Source: Cupriavidus sp. P-10 (GTDB taxonomy: Bacteria; Pseudomonadota; Gammaproteobacteria; Burkholderiales; Burkholderiaceae). Taken from it: a stretch of DNA of 64,000 bases. Location: contig NZ_AP025170.1 in assembly GCF_003402535.2 (NCBI RefSeq), forward strand, positions 3,671,109 through 3,735,108, in the 5' to 3' direction. The notes below the pieces were generated by a model. The model was given only the letters and a program-made list of their open reading frames with translations, was not told the origin of the DNA and did no database searches. Positions 49,090 through 59,535 of this stretch are shown piece by piece (within the stretch, counting starts at the first letter, position 1; the number at the start of each line of letters is the position of its first letter). The position numbers and the translations under genes were made by a program.

Positions 49090-49704
49090 TCAGGCGTGCA
49101 GCGCCTTGTAGACGGGCGCATTGGGGCCGGGATAGCCGCTGCCCTCCCAGGCGGCAGGCAGCACGTAGTAGCTCACGCTGGCGAGCTTGACCAGCACCAC
49201 CGCGCCGGCATTGAGCGTGGCCAGCCGGCTGGCGCGCCAGCGTTCCAGGAAGGCTTGTACCTGTGCCGGCGTGGTCGCGTTCCAAGGCTGGCCGACGCCA
49301 GCCAGCGCCCAGCGCAGCGGCGTGCTGGCGAGCAGGCCGAACAGCTTGCGCAGCTCGGCCTGCGCGCCCGCGTTCATCGCCGAGCAGGTGGTGTCGATAT
49401 TGCGCAGCGTCTCCTGCACCAGGGTCTCGCGCCGCGGCGGCGGTGCCTCGGCGAGTTCGGTGACGACGGCCGGCAGCAGCGCGCGGAACATGGCCACGTC
49501 GTCTGGCCGCAGCCACGCCATGCCGGCCTGCGGCGCGGCATCCGCGGCGCTGCAGCCAGCCAGCGACGGCACCAGCGCGGTACACGCCAGCGCGGCCGAG
49601 AAGCCGAGTCCGACCTTGAGGAAGCCGCGGCGCGACAGCGCGTGCAGCGCCTCGGTGTCGGCGTCCGCGCGCGGCTGCGGCGCACGTTGGGTATGCGGGA
49701 GCAT
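49090..49704 (-). CDS. Tat-exported small subunit, gluconate dehydrogenase subunit 3-like
   Basis: 204 residues. A twin-arginine leader SRRGFLKVGLGFSAALACTA ends in a possible lipobox LAGC, followed by the subunit 3-like pattern DDVAMFRALLPAVV and YYVLPAAWEGSGYPGP. Such subunits carry the FAD-loaded GMC partner through the Tat pore. Directly upstream of the GMC gene. Confidence 0.82.
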   Translation of the reverse strand: MLPHTQRAPQPRADADTEALHALSRRGFLKVGLGFSAALACTALVPSLAGCSAADAAPQAGMAWLRPDDVAMFRALLPAVVTELAEAPPPRRETLVQETLRNIDTTCSAMNAGAQAELRKLFGLLASTPLRWALAGVGQPWNATTPAQVQAFLERWRASRLATLNAGAVVLVKLASVSYYVLPAAWEGSGYPGPNAPVYKALHA

Positions 49705-49868
49705 GTGGCCTCCTGTGCGTCGGTATTCTTGTCCGGGCCGGGCGGACCGGCATTGACGCTATCTCTAGTATGGTTGGCAAACATTCCAACCGATGCATGG
49801 CGGCATGCAAGATGGCCGCCGGTTTTGCCGATAATGTGGGCAGACCAACGCTACTCGTCCCGCCTTCC

Positions 49869-50822
49869 ATGCACATCCGCTGGCTTGAAGACTTCGTCTG
49901 CCTGGCGCAGGCCGGCAGCCTGGCGCGCGCCGCCGAGCTGCGCAACGTGACCCCGCCCGCGTTCGGCCGGCGCATGCAGGCCGTGGAAGTGTGGGCCGGC
50001 GCACCGCTGATCGACCGCAGCGTGTTCCCGGTGCGCCTCACCGCCGAGGGCCGCCAGTTCCTGGAAGCCGCGCAGAGCGCGCTGCGCACGCTGGATGAAA
50101 CGCGGCTGGCACTGCGCGCCGCGCATCGGGCCGACGCCAGCACCGTCACCATCGCCACCGGCAAGACGCTGGCGCGCTCGATGGTGCCGGCGTGGCTGTC
50201 CGGCCTGCGCGAAGCGCTGCGCGGCGATCCCGCCGCGGCAGGCTTCCGCACACGGCTGTCGACCTTCCCCATGCATGACGCGCTGGCGATGTTCGCCGAA
50301 GGCGACGCCGACTTCCTGCTGTGCTACAGCCCGCCTGACCTGCCGGTGATGCTGGACGACGCGCGCTACCAGTTCCACCAGGCCGGCGTGGAACGGCTGG
50401 TCTGCGTCAGCGCCGCCGACGCGCAGGGTGCGCCGCTGCACCGGCTGCGCACCGGCAAGGCCACGAAAGAAAAGCCGGTGCCGATGATCGCTTATGCCGA
50501 GACCCTGACGCTCGGGCGCATGGTCAACCAGGAGATTGCGCGCCGCAAGCTGGCGCCGCGGCTGGACGTGATCGCGGTCAGCGACTTTGCCGAGTCGGTG
50601 CACGAGATGGTGCGCCAGCGCATGGGGCTGGCGTGGCTGCCCGCGCGGCTGATCGCCGACGACCTGCACGCGGGCCGGCTGGTGCGGGCGATCGGTGCCA
50701 CCGCCGCCGGAGCTGACGATGGCGGCGACCTCGCCCTCGATATCCGCCTGTACCGCCCACGCGCGCCGATGCGGCCGCTGGCCGAGGCGTTCTGGCGCGC
50801 GGCGGTGGCGGCCCCACGGTGA
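49869..50822 (+). CDS. LysR family transcriptional regulator
   Basis: 317 residues; the start at 49869 gives the compact N-terminus MHIRWLEDFVCLAQAGSLARAAELRNVTPPAFGRRMQ, a LysR helix-turn-helix with Phe rather than Ser/Val after PA. The effector domain follows. Divergent from the GMC pair (164-bp gap) and upstream of a Bug receptor gene in the same direction, so either could be the target. Confidence 0.87.
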   Translation: MHIRWLEDFVCLAQAGSLARAAELRNVTPPAFGRRMQAVEVWAGAPLIDRSVFPVRLTAEGRQFLEAAQSALRTLDETRLALRAAHRADASTVTIATGKTLARSMVPAWLSGLREALRGDPAAAGFRTRLSTFPMHDALAMFAEGDADFLLCYSPPDLPVMLDDARYQFHQAGVERLVCVSAADAQGAPLHRLRTGKATKEKPVPMIAYAETLTLGRMVNQEIARRKLAPRLDVIAVSDFAESVHEMVRQRMGLAWLPARLIADDLHAGRLVRAIGATAAGADDGGDLALDIRLYRPRAPMRPLAEAFWRAAVAAPR

Positions 50823-50942
50823 GCAGTGATCGCCACCATTGCCGAATCGGCAACCCCCCTTGCCAAAGCCGCATGCCGACCGGGCCGGCCGCTCTCTAAT
50901 ATCGGGTCACAACATCGATTCCGGGGACCCCCAGCCAAGACC

Positions 50943-51914
50943 ATGAAGACCATCCTGCGCGCGGCCGCTGCCGCACTCTGCCTTGCCACCGCTACCGGCG
51001 GCGCCTTCGCCAGCACCTGGCCCGCCAAGCCGATCACGCTGGTGGTGGGCTACACCGCGGGCGGCAGCGTCGACCTCGTCGCCCGCACCATCGCGCCGGA
51101 GCTGGGCAAGCGCCTCGGCCAGAGCGTGGTCATCGAAAACCTGGGCGGTGCCGGCGGCACCATCGGCGCGTCCAAGGTAGTCAAGGCCGAGGCCGACGGC
51201 TACACGCTGCTGATGGGCTCGGGCAGTGAAGTGTCGATCGCGCGCCTGACCAACCCCGCGGTGCGCTACGACGGCGAGAAGGACCTGGCGCCGGTGACTT
51301 TTGTCGGCACCCAGCCGATGGTGCTGGTCGGCAAGCCCGGCCTGCCGGCGAAGAACGCCGCCGAGCTGATCGCGCTGGCCAAGGCCCAGCCGGGCAAGCT
51401 GGCCTATGCGTCGTCGGGCGTGGGCACGCCGCTGAACCTGGCTGGCGAGCTGATCAAGCAGCAGGGCAACGTCAATATCACCCACGTGCCGTACAAGGGC
51501 GCATCGGCCATGGCCACCGACCTGCTCGGCGGCCAGATCGACCTGGCGGTGATGGTGCTGTCGTCGGCGCTGCCGCATATCCAGGCAGGCCGCGTGCAGG
51601 CCTACGGCGTGACCGGCGCCAAGCGCGCCGCGGTGGCGCCGAACGTGCCGGCACTGGCCGAGACGCCGGCGCTCAAGGGCGTCGACATGGGCGTGTGGTT
51701 CGGCCTGATGGGGCCGGCCAACCTGCCCAAGCCGGTGGTCGACCGGCTCAACACCGAGATGCAGGCCGTGCTGGCGATGCCGGACGTGAAGAAGAAGCTG
51801 GCCGAGGCCGGCGTGGAAGTGACGCCGGGCAATCCTGCGCAGTTCGGCAGCTTTATCAAGCGCGAGACGGGGCGCTATCGGACCATTGTGCAGACGGCCG
51901 GGATTCGTGAGTGA
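50943..51914 (+). CDS. Bug/TctC-type substrate-binding protein (orphan receptor)
   Basis: 323 residues. Signal peptide to GGAFA, then PITLVVGYTAGGSVDLVARTIAPELGKRL, VVIENLGGAGGTIGASKVVKAEADGYTLLMGSG and VPYKGASAMATDLLGGQIDLAVMVLSSALPHI. Typical of the many Bug receptors of Burkholderiaceae encoded away from TctAB genes; ligand usually a carboxylate or amide. Downstream of LysR. Confidence 0.9.
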   Translation: MKTILRAAAAALCLATATGGAFASTWPAKPITLVVGYTAGGSVDLVARTIAPELGKRLGQSVVIENLGGAGGTIGASKVVKAEADGYTLLMGSGSEVSIARLTNPAVRYDGEKDLAPVTFVGTQPMVLVGKPGLPAKNAAELIALAKAQPGKLAYASSGVGTPLNLAGELIKQQGNVNITHVPYKGASAMATDLLGGQIDLAVMVLSSALPHIQAGRVQAYGVTGAKRAAVAPNVPALAETPALKGVDMGVWFGLMGPANLPKPVVDRLNTEMQAVLAMPDVKKKLAEAGVEVTPGNPAQFGSFIKRETGRYRTIVQTAGIRE

Positions 51915-51943
51915 GGGATGGGATGTCGGTGCTGCCAGCGCCG

Positions 51944-52165
51944 GCCCTCTCCCCCGCCCCTCTCCCGCACGCGGGAGAGGGGAGACCACAGCGAGCATGA
52001 GCAAGGCCTGACGCCCTCTCCCAAGCCGCCGGTTTCCTTTCCCTCTCCAGCTTGCTGGAGAGGGAAGACCACAGCGCGCGTGGGCAAGGTCCGACGCCCT
52101 CTCCCAACCCACCGGTTTGCTCCCCTCTCCCGCTTGCGGGAGAGGGGCCGGGGGAGAGGGCCGGC
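51944..52165. repeat. Tandem intergenic repeat with three palindrome copies
   Basis: Units begin with GCCCTCTCCC at 51944, 52013 and 52096 (69 and 83 bp apart). Each contains a CTCTCC(C/A)GC...GC(G/T)GGAGAG hairpin and a shared GAGACCACAGCG/GAAGACCACAGCG tail. Fills most of the 51915-52247 gap; no gene seen there. Confidence 0.75.
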
Positions 52166-52247
52166 GCCTGCCAGTACCAACGACGTCCCAATCCATACGA
52201 CCCGCCAGGCACCGACCCACCGGGCACCCCTGAGAGCACCGATTCCC

Positions 52248-53219
52248 ATGACCCAACCCACCCACCTCGACGCCTACCCCGTCGACGTCACCTTTCCCGA
52301 TATCGGCCCCTACGCCCCCGGCAACACCGGCATCCCCTACCTGTACACCTTCGACAGCGGCGAGCCCGGCCCCCACGTGATGGTCAACGCGCTGACCCAC
52401 GGCAACGAGGTCTGCGGCGCCATCGCCGTCAAGGCATTGCTAGACCACGGCCTGCGTCCGCGCCGCGGCCGCCTGACGCTGGCCTTTGCCAACGTCGACG
52501 CCTACCGCAGCTTCGACCCGGCCAGGCCAGACGCGTCGCGCTTCGTCGACCAGGATTTCAACCGCGTGTGGACCGCCGCCACGCTGGACGACACCAGCCG
52601 CGATTCCTCCGAGTTGCGCCGCGCGCGCGCCATGCGCCCCGTGATCGACACCGTCGACCTGTTGCTCGACCTGCACTCGATGCATGAGAAAAGCCGCCCG
52701 CTGATCGTCTCCGGCCCGCTAGAGAAGGGCATCGCCCTGTCGCGCGCGCTGGGCGCGCCGGCCGACGTGATCGTCGACGAAGGCCACCCCGAGGGCCGCC
52801 GCATGCGTGACTACGACGGCTTCGGCGATCCCGCCAGCCCGCGCAATGCGCTGCTGATCGAATGCGGCCAGCACTGGGAGCCGGCAGCCGTGACGGTGGC
52901 GCAGGACAGCACCGCGCGCTTTCTGCTGCACGCCGGCGTGGTCGACGCCGCCGACCTGCCCGCCGGCTGGCTGCAGCCGCTGCCCGCCACGCAGCGGGTG
53001 GTACGGGTGACCGAGCCGGTGGTCGCCGCCAGCATGGATTTCCGCTTTGCCGGCCCCTATACCGGCCTGGAGACCTTTGCCGATGCCGGCACGGTCATCG
53101 GCTGGCGCGACGGCGAGCCGGTGGTGACGCCCTACCCCGACTGCGTGCTGGTGATGCCTTCGCTGCGCCAGTTGCGCCCCGGCGTGACCGTGGTGCGGCT
53201 GGGCAAGCTCGAGCGCTGA
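52248..53219 (+). CDS. Succinylglutamate desuccinylase/aspartoacylase-type M14 hydrolase
   Basis: 323 residues. Zinc ligands appear in LTHGNEVCGA (His-x-x-Glu), LLDLHSMHE (His) and the catalytic region LLIECGQHWEP. Related to AstE/AspA, which hydrolyse N-acyl amino acids. No arginine-catabolism genes are nearby. It follows the Bug receptor, so it may process the ligand that receptor brings in. Confidence 0.85.
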   Translation: MTQPTHLDAYPVDVTFPDIGPYAPGNTGIPYLYTFDSGEPGPHVMVNALTHGNEVCGAIAVKALLDHGLRPRRGRLTLAFANVDAYRSFDPARPDASRFVDQDFNRVWTAATLDDTSRDSSELRRARAMRPVIDTVDLLLDLHSMHEKSRPLIVSGPLEKGIALSRALGAPADVIVDEGHPEGRRMRDYDGFGDPASPRNALLIECGQHWEPAAVTVAQDSTARFLLHAGVVDAADLPAGWLQPLPATQRVVRVTEPVVAASMDFRFAGPYTGLETFADAGTVIGWRDGEPVVTPYPDCVLVMPSLRQLRPGVTVVRLGKLER

Positions 53220-53262
53220 GCCGGGTTTGCCGACGGGCGTGGAAAGGTAAGGCCTCGCCTGA

Positions 53263-53817
53263 TCAGGCCCCCGCCGTCGGCGCCGGCGGCGTGCCGGCCG
53301 ACGGCGCTGGCGGCGGCAGCATGCCGGGGAACAGTTGCTCCACCATCTCGTCCAGCTTGGACGCCGGCTGCACCAGGTTGCTCAGGTTGAGCCCGCCCGC
53401 GCTGCGGTTGGCGTTGTAGATCGCCTTGCCGACGCGGTCGCCCTGGCGGAAGACGGTGATATCCACGCTGACCAGGTATGACGTCCAGAACCAGGCGCTG
53501 CGCGCGGTGTAATACGCCACCATCGGGCACGCCAGCGCCGACGCTGCCTCGGCTTGCAGCATCTTCACCTCGAAGTTGCGGTGCTCCAGCGACGCACGGA
53601 AGGCTTCGACATAGTTATTGCCGCCGACCGGGCTCACCACCACGCACAGCAGCATGCCGTTGGCGCCGTAGTTGCCGCGCGGGCCGCCACCGGCGGGCAC
53701 CTGGAACGCGGTATTGGGATCGGACTGGTCGAGGCGGTCGACCGGGGTCACGGCCTGGTAGGTCGAGCAGCCGCACAGCAGCAGGCCGACACTGGCGGCC
53801 AGCAGGGCTTTGTTCAT
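53263..53817 (-). CDS. Small lipoprotein, Sbal_3080-like
   Basis: 184 residues. Lipoprotein signal MNKALLAASVGLLLCGCS (lipobox LCGC), a conserved-looking globular part (NYVEAFRASLEHRNFEVKMLQ; WTSYLVSVDITVFRQGDRVGKAIYNA) and a Pro/Ala tail. The pattern resembles Sbal_3080-type lipoproteins of unknown function; that link is from memory and tentative. Probably outer-membrane attached. Confidence 0.72.
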   Translation of the reverse strand: MNKALLAASVGLLLCGCSTYQAVTPVDRLDQSDPNTAFQVPAGGGPRGNYGANGMLLCVVVSPVGGNNYVEAFRASLEHRNFEVKMLQAEAASALACPMVAYYTARSAWFWTSYLVSVDITVFRQGDRVGKAIYNANRSAGGLNLSNLVQPASKLDEMVEQLFPGMLPPPAPSAGTPPAPTAGA

Positions 53818-53954
53818 GGGAATCCTGGATGGCTTGAGACACCGCCGCCGGCGCGCAATCCGGGCAGCGTGCCTTCACACTGTAGGCGCTGCCGGCGCCA
53901 GTCAATGCCCGGAACAGAAGTACAAAATCCGCGCTGCTGTGTCGGCGTGGCGCG

Positions 53955-54155
53955 TCAGCCGCTCGCCCCGCCTTGCGCGAGCCGGCCCACCAGGATCAGG
54001 CAGAACGCAGCCAGGCACAGGCCTACCACCGCGACCTGCAGTCGCGTTACGGGCCGGCCGCCCAGCAGGGTCTCGCTGAGCCAGCGCGGCGAAGCCAGGC
54101 CGGCGGCGGTCGCCGCCAGGATGATGAGCGCAAGCACGGACAGCAAGGATTGCAT
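53955..54155 (-). CDS. Small two-helix membrane protein
   Basis: 66 residues with two hydrophobic helices (4-23 and 39-58) joined by SPRWLSETLLGGRPVTR. GGGAG stands about 8 bp before the ATG. No family recognised. It follows the OB-fold gene in the same direction (27-bp gap). Confidence 0.65.
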   Translation of the reverse strand: MQSLLSVLALIILAATAAGLASPRWLSETLLGGRPVTRLQVAVVGLCLAAFCLILVGRLAQGGASG

Positions 54156-54182
54156 CGCAGGTTCTCCCGATCAGGCTAGCGC

Positions 54183-54758
54183 TCAGTTGGCGCCGCCGCG
54201 CAGCAGGCAGTCGCGCAGCAGCGGCACGCCATCGGCCTGGCCCGCGCCGTTGCACTCCACCGCCACCTTCTGGCCGCGCCGAACCATGGTCGCACGGGCC
54301 TCCACTTCACAGACCCGCCCCGCCGGGCCGCAGATCTGCCGCTGCAGCAGCAAGGCGCGCACATTGGCGGCCGGGTCGTTGGTGCGGATGTCGACAAAGA
54401 CCTGCTCGCCCTCGCGGCGCACGCCGCTGGCGACGCCTTCGACGATCACATAGTGGTCGAGGTAGCGCGCATCCGCGGCCTTGGGATCGTTGCGGTAGTC
54501 GTCCAGTATGGCGCTGGCCTGATATTGCGGCAGCCGGTCGGCGGGCCGCTGCGGGTCGATGCTGACCGGATCCAGCGTGCCGTCGCGCGGCACGCCGCGC
54601 ACGTCGCTGGCCGGCACCGCGCTGGCGGCGGCCAGCTCGCCCGGATCGGCGGGGGCCGTGGAGGCATCGTCATGCCGGTCATTGCCGGCAAACCACAACA
54701 TGCCAAGGACAGCCACGGCGACGATGGCAATGAGGATCTGCTGGGTACGGTTCAACAT
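54183..54758 (-). CDS. Membrane-anchored OB-fold protein (tRNA_anti-like)
   Basis: 191 residues. One N-terminal membrane helix (about 7-24), a linker, then a region patterned like OB-fold tRNA_anti-like domains (YLDHYVIVEGVASGVRREGEQVFVDIRTND; RATMVRRGQKVAVECNGAGQ), ending with LLRDCLLRGG. Probably periplasmic. The start at 54758 has AGGA 8 bp upstream. Role unknown. Confidence 0.7.
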   Translation of the reverse strand: MLNRTQQILIAIVAVAVLGMLWFAGNDRHDDASTAPADPGELAAASAVPASDVRGVPRDGTLDPVSIDPQRPADRLPQYQASAILDDYRNDPKAADARYLDHYVIVEGVASGVRREGEQVFVDIRTNDPAANVRALLLQRQICGPAGRVCEVEARATMVRRGQKVAVECNGAGQADGVPLLRDCLLRGGAN

Positions 54759-54800
54759 CTGGGGGTCCTGCCTGGGGGCATGCAAACGGCGAAAGCGCGA

Positions 54801-56045
54801 TTATGCGCCACCCGGAGCGCAGAAGCGCCCGATTGCGGCCACCGCGTGTTCCACCCCTTGCTCCGCGGCCACCGCGCGACCCAGCGCGGCGGCCTTGTCG
54901 CGCGTCTCGGAGCGCTCGGCAAAGGCGATCATCGACGCCAGCCGCGCCGCGTCGATCTTGTGTCCCGGCACGTATGCCGGCGCCACGCCCAGCGCCGCCA
55001 GCCGGCCCGCCCAGAAGAACTGGTCGCCCGCGAACGGCAGCACGATCGACGGCACGCCCGCCGCCGCCACCGCATGCGTGGTGCCGGCCCCGCCATGGTG
55101 GATCGCCGCCGCCACGCGCGGCAGCAGCCAGTCATGCGGCGTGGCGCCGATTACATGGAAATTGGCCGGCAGCGCGGACACATCGATACCGGACCAGCCC
55201 GGATAGAACAGCGCCCGCCGGCCGTCAACGGCCTGCACCATGGCATTGACCACCTTCTGCCGGTCAAAGCCCGCCATGCTGCCGAAGCCGATATACAGCG
55301 GCGGCGCGCCGGCCGCCAAAAAGTCGCACAGTGCTGCGGTCGGCTGCCAGTCCGGCTGCGCCGGCACGTTCCACGCGCCGGTCACCAGCCAGTCCGCATG
55401 CCAGTCGCGCGGGCGCGGCACCAGGTGCGGCGACATCGCATACAGCGACGGGAAATCGCGCCACATCGCCCGGCGCGGCGCCACGCCAAACAACTTTGCG
55501 CGCGCCGCGTTGGTGGCATTGCGGAACATCCGCCACAGCACGAAATTGATCACAGCATGGCTGGCCCGGTTGGCCCAGCCGGGCATGCGGAACGGCGGCA
55601 GCAAGGCCGAAGGAAAATCCCGCGTCGGCGAGATCGGGAACATGCCAGCACCGATCACAGGCTTGCCCAGCTGCTCACCCACGGACAGCCCCACGTAAGC
55701 CGTCAGTCCCGAAAACACGATGCCATCAATGTCGCGCGCCGCCTCCGCCAACTGTGCCATCCACGCCTCGGTGTTCTCCTCCGCAATGCGTCCAAAGGCA
55801 CGCGTGGCCTCGGCCACGTTGCCGCCCTCGGTCATCAGCTTGTGCAGGGCCCCGCCGGGCTGCAGGGTTTGCTGTATATCGCCGGCCATTGGCGCGAACG
55901 GCAGGCCATGCTCGGCGGCAAGCGGCGCGGCGGAGCGTTCGCCGAGCATCAGCACGTCATGTCCTGCGTCACGCAGGCCCAGGCCGAGGGCTACGACGGG
56001 GCGGCAGTCGCCTTGGGTGCCGAAGGTGATTAGGGTGAGGCGCAT
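54801..56045 (-). CDS. Glycosyltransferase, UGT/MGT type (GT1)
   Basis: 414 residues of two Rossmann halves. N-terminal MRLTLITFGTQGDCRPVVALGLGLRDAGHDV (acceptor domain) and the nucleotide-sugar signature PHDWLLPRVAAAIHHGGAGTTHAVAAAGVPSIVLPFAGDQ (donor domain). Similar to sterol, rhamnolipid or macrolide glycosyltransferases; acceptor unknown. No lipid-biosynthesis gene adjacent. Confidence 0.88.
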   Translation of the reverse strand: MRLTLITFGTQGDCRPVVALGLGLRDAGHDVLMLGERSAAPLAAEHGLPFAPMAGDIQQTLQPGGALHKLMTEGGNVAEATRAFGRIAEENTEAWMAQLAEAARDIDGIVFSGLTAYVGLSVGEQLGKPVIGAGMFPISPTRDFPSALLPPFRMPGWANRASHAVINFVLWRMFRNATNAARAKLFGVAPRRAMWRDFPSLYAMSPHLVPRPRDWHADWLVTGAWNVPAQPDWQPTAALCDFLAAGAPPLYIGFGSMAGFDRQKVVNAMVQAVDGRRALFYPGWSGIDVSALPANFHVIGATPHDWLLPRVAAAIHHGGAGTTHAVAAAGVPSIVLPFAGDQFFWAGRLAALGVAPAYVPGHKIDAARLASMIAFAERSETRDKAAALGRAVAAEQGVEHAVAAIGRFCAPGGA

Positions 56046-56081
56046 GGGAGAAGAAGGTGGCGCGTTCCGGTAGCGACCGCC

Positions 56082-57509
<1,428 letters not shown>

Positions 57510-57609
57510 GGCGGTATTGTCGCAGATCGGTTGCGGTTGGCGTGGCGTGGGTTGCACTTGCAGAAGCGCCGCGCGGCGCGGTAGGTCGGCCGCCATGTCA
57601 GGCGGGGCG

Positions 57610-58440
57610 TCAGCTCGCGCCGGGCGGTGGCGGCGGCACGTCGTCGGGCAACTCCGGCACGTCCAGGCACTCGCCCATCAGCCGGCGCGCGACCATGGCA
57701 TCGACAAAGCCGCCCAGCCGCGACTGCTGCCTGACCAGCTTGCGGTGCAGCCGCTTGGTAAAGCGCGACGGCAGCACCGGCTCCAGCGCCTCGATCGTGT
57801 AGCGCAGCCGCTTGCCCGCGATGCGCTGGTCGTGCACCGCGCGCAGGTCGCCGCCATGGGCTGCCTGTTTCAAACCGCGCAACTGCTTGCGCCCGCGGCG
57901 CACGCGCTTGCGGGCGAACTGGCCCAGGCGGTCGCGCTTCCCGGCTTCGCTCCTGGCGGCAACCCTCCCGGCAAGGTGGGCCAGGTGGGCGAGATCACGC
58001 TGCACGACAGGCAGCTGCCCGTCGCGATAGCTGACCAGTGCGGCAAGCATGGCCGCGCGCGCCATGTTGCGCCGGGTTGTGGCAGTGTCGGCCACGGCGG
58101 CCAGCACGGGATCCTTGCGTTCCTTCTCGCGCGCTGGGGCAACCGTCTCGGCCAGGAAGACATCCCAGTCGCGCACCTCGCTGGTCGCCTGCGCCAGCGT
58201 GCGCAGCTCGCGCTTCCAGCGGTCGCGTTCCAGGGTTGGCAGCGCTGGCCCGAGCGCCCACAGCACCGCGCGCGCATGGCGCACCGCCACGCGCAGTGCG
58301 TGCAGGTCTTCCGCTTCGTCGCGGTGCAGCAAATTCTGCAGGGATGCGTCGATCCGCGCCAGGCTGGCTTGCGTCAGCGCGGCAAAAGCAACGACCGGCT
58401 GCGTCTTGCGGCGCAGCGTGAACGGCTTGGCGTCGGTCAT
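57610..58440 (-). CDS. CHAD domain protein
   Basis: 276 residues, rich in His, Arg and Lys in two helical bundles: [19 protein letters not shown] and [24 protein letters not shown] domains bind polyphosphate through their basic surface. No CYTH domain is fused. Ends in a Pro-rich PPPPPGAS. Cupriavidus stores polyphosphate and PHB, so granule binding is plausible. The start could be 58440 or 58452. Confidence 0.85.
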   Translation of the reverse strand: MTDAKPFTLRRKTQPVVAFAALTQASLARIDASLQNLLHRDEAEDLHALRVAVRHARAVLWALGPALPTLERDRWKRELRTLAQATSEVRDWDVFLAETVAPAREKERKDPVLAAVADTATTRRNMARAAMLAALVSYRDGQLPVVQRDLAHLAHLAGRVAARSEAGKRDRLGQFARKRVRRGRKQLRGLKQAAHGGDLRAVHDQRIAGKRLRYTIEALEPVLPSRFTKRLHRKLVRQQSRLGGFVDAMVARRLMGECLDVPELPDDVPPPPPGAS

Positions 58441-58617
58441 GGCGGTCTTCATGCGGTCAGGCGCGCCGGTGGGGACGCAGATGCCACCAGTGTAGGCGAC
58501 GGCACGCGCGAATGCGTCCGGGCGGCGTATCCGGCGCTGCCGCGGTTGACAGCGGCCCGCCGTCGCGCTGGAATGCGCACACCGCCTGGTGATGCAGAGA
58601 CCGTAAGAGGACCCGCC

Positions 58618-59055
58618 ATGACCACCGAACAGGAGCGCTTGCTGCTGCGCGACACCATCGAGGCCGGCTTCCGCCAGGCCGCGTTCGTCAATGACGTCGG
58701 CATCGCGCTGGCGGACTGCGGGCCGGGCTGGTGCGAATCGACGCTGGCCATCACGCCGCGCCACCTGCAGCACGGCGGCATCGTCCACGCGGGCGTGCAA
58801 GCCACCATGGCCGACCACACCGCGGGCGCCGCGGGCACCACCATCCTCGAAGCGGGCCAGCACGTGGTCACCGCGGAATTCAAGATCAACCTGCTCAGGG
58901 CCGTGCGCAGCGACCGGCTGCGCTGCCGTGCCGACGTGCTCAAGTCCGGCCGCTCGATCATCGTGGTCGAGGCGGATGTGTTTGCGGACGTGCACGGCGA
59001 ATCGGTGCTGGTGAGCCGCTTCAACGCCACCATGAGCGTGCTCGACCTGGCCTGA
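58618..59055 (+). CDS. PaaI-type hotdog thioesterase
   Basis: 145 residues. Active-site block LQHGGIVHAGVQATMADHTAGAAG with the conserved Asp in MADHTAG; VVTAEFKINLLRAVRSDRL follows. AAGAGG stands 7 bp before the ATG. Second such thioesterase in the window. 24 bp before a VOC gene. Confidence 0.87.
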   Translation: MTTEQERLLLRDTIEAGFRQAAFVNDVGIALADCGPGWCESTLAITPRHLQHGGIVHAGVQATMADHTAGAAGTTILEAGQHVVTAEFKINLLRAVRSDRLRCRADVLKSGRSIIVVEADVFADVHGESVLVSRFNATMSVLDLA

Positions 59056-59079
59056 GCCCAACCCTGCAAGGAGCCAAGC

Positions 59080-59466
59080 ATGATCGACCATACCGGCGCC
59101 AGCGTCAGCGATTACGCCAGGAGCCGCGCGTTCTACCTGGCGGCGCTCGGCGCCATCGGCTACGACCTCGTCAAGGAATTCCCGGCCAGTGTCACCGGCA
59201 GCACCGACGTGGCGGGATTCGGGCCGCCGGGCAAGCCGGATTTCTGGATCCACCGTGGCGAGCCGAACCGGCCGCCGATCCACGTAGCGTTCCGCGTAGA
59301 CAGCCGCGAGCTTGTGGATAAGTTTTATCGCGCCGCCATCGAGGCGGGCGGGCGCGACAATGGCGCGCCCGGCATCCGCGCGCACTACCACCCGGACTAC
59401 TACGGCGCCTTCGTGCTGGACCCGGACGGGCACAACATCGAGGCGGTGTGCCACAAGCCGGCCTGA
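59080..59466 (+). CDS. VOC family (glyoxalase-like) protein
   Basis: 128 residues, one VOC module pair: MIDHTGASVSDYARSRAFYLAALGAIGY, an internal His in IHVAFRVDS, and HYHPDYYGAFVLDPDGHNIEAVCHKP with the C-terminal Glu ligand. Good AAGGAG site. Metal-dependent lyase, isomerase or dioxygenase of unknown substrate. Contains a perfect DnaA box on the reverse strand (59313-59321). Confidence 0.88.
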   Translation: MIDHTGASVSDYARSRAFYLAALGAIGYDLVKEFPASVTGSTDVAGFGPPGKPDFWIHRGEPNRPPIHVAFRVDSRELVDKFYRAAIEAGGRDNGAPGIRAHYHPDYYGAFVLDPDGHNIEAVCHKPA

Positions 59467-59469
59467 CCT

Positions 59470-59530
59470 GGCAGATCCGGCAGATCCGGCAAATCCGGCA
59501 GATCCGGCAGATCCGGCAGATCCGGCAGAT
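59470..59530. repeat. 9-bp tandem repeat, about 6.8 copies
   Basis: GGCAGATCC repeated from 59470; one unit (59488-59496) has G to A. It lies exactly between the stops of the converging VOC and methyltransferase genes. Confidence 0.9.
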
Positions 59531-59535
59531 GGCGT

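Noticed and set aside
59470..59530. CRISPR-like array
   Set aside because: The 9-bp units are directly adjacent with no spacers; it is a simple tandem repeat.
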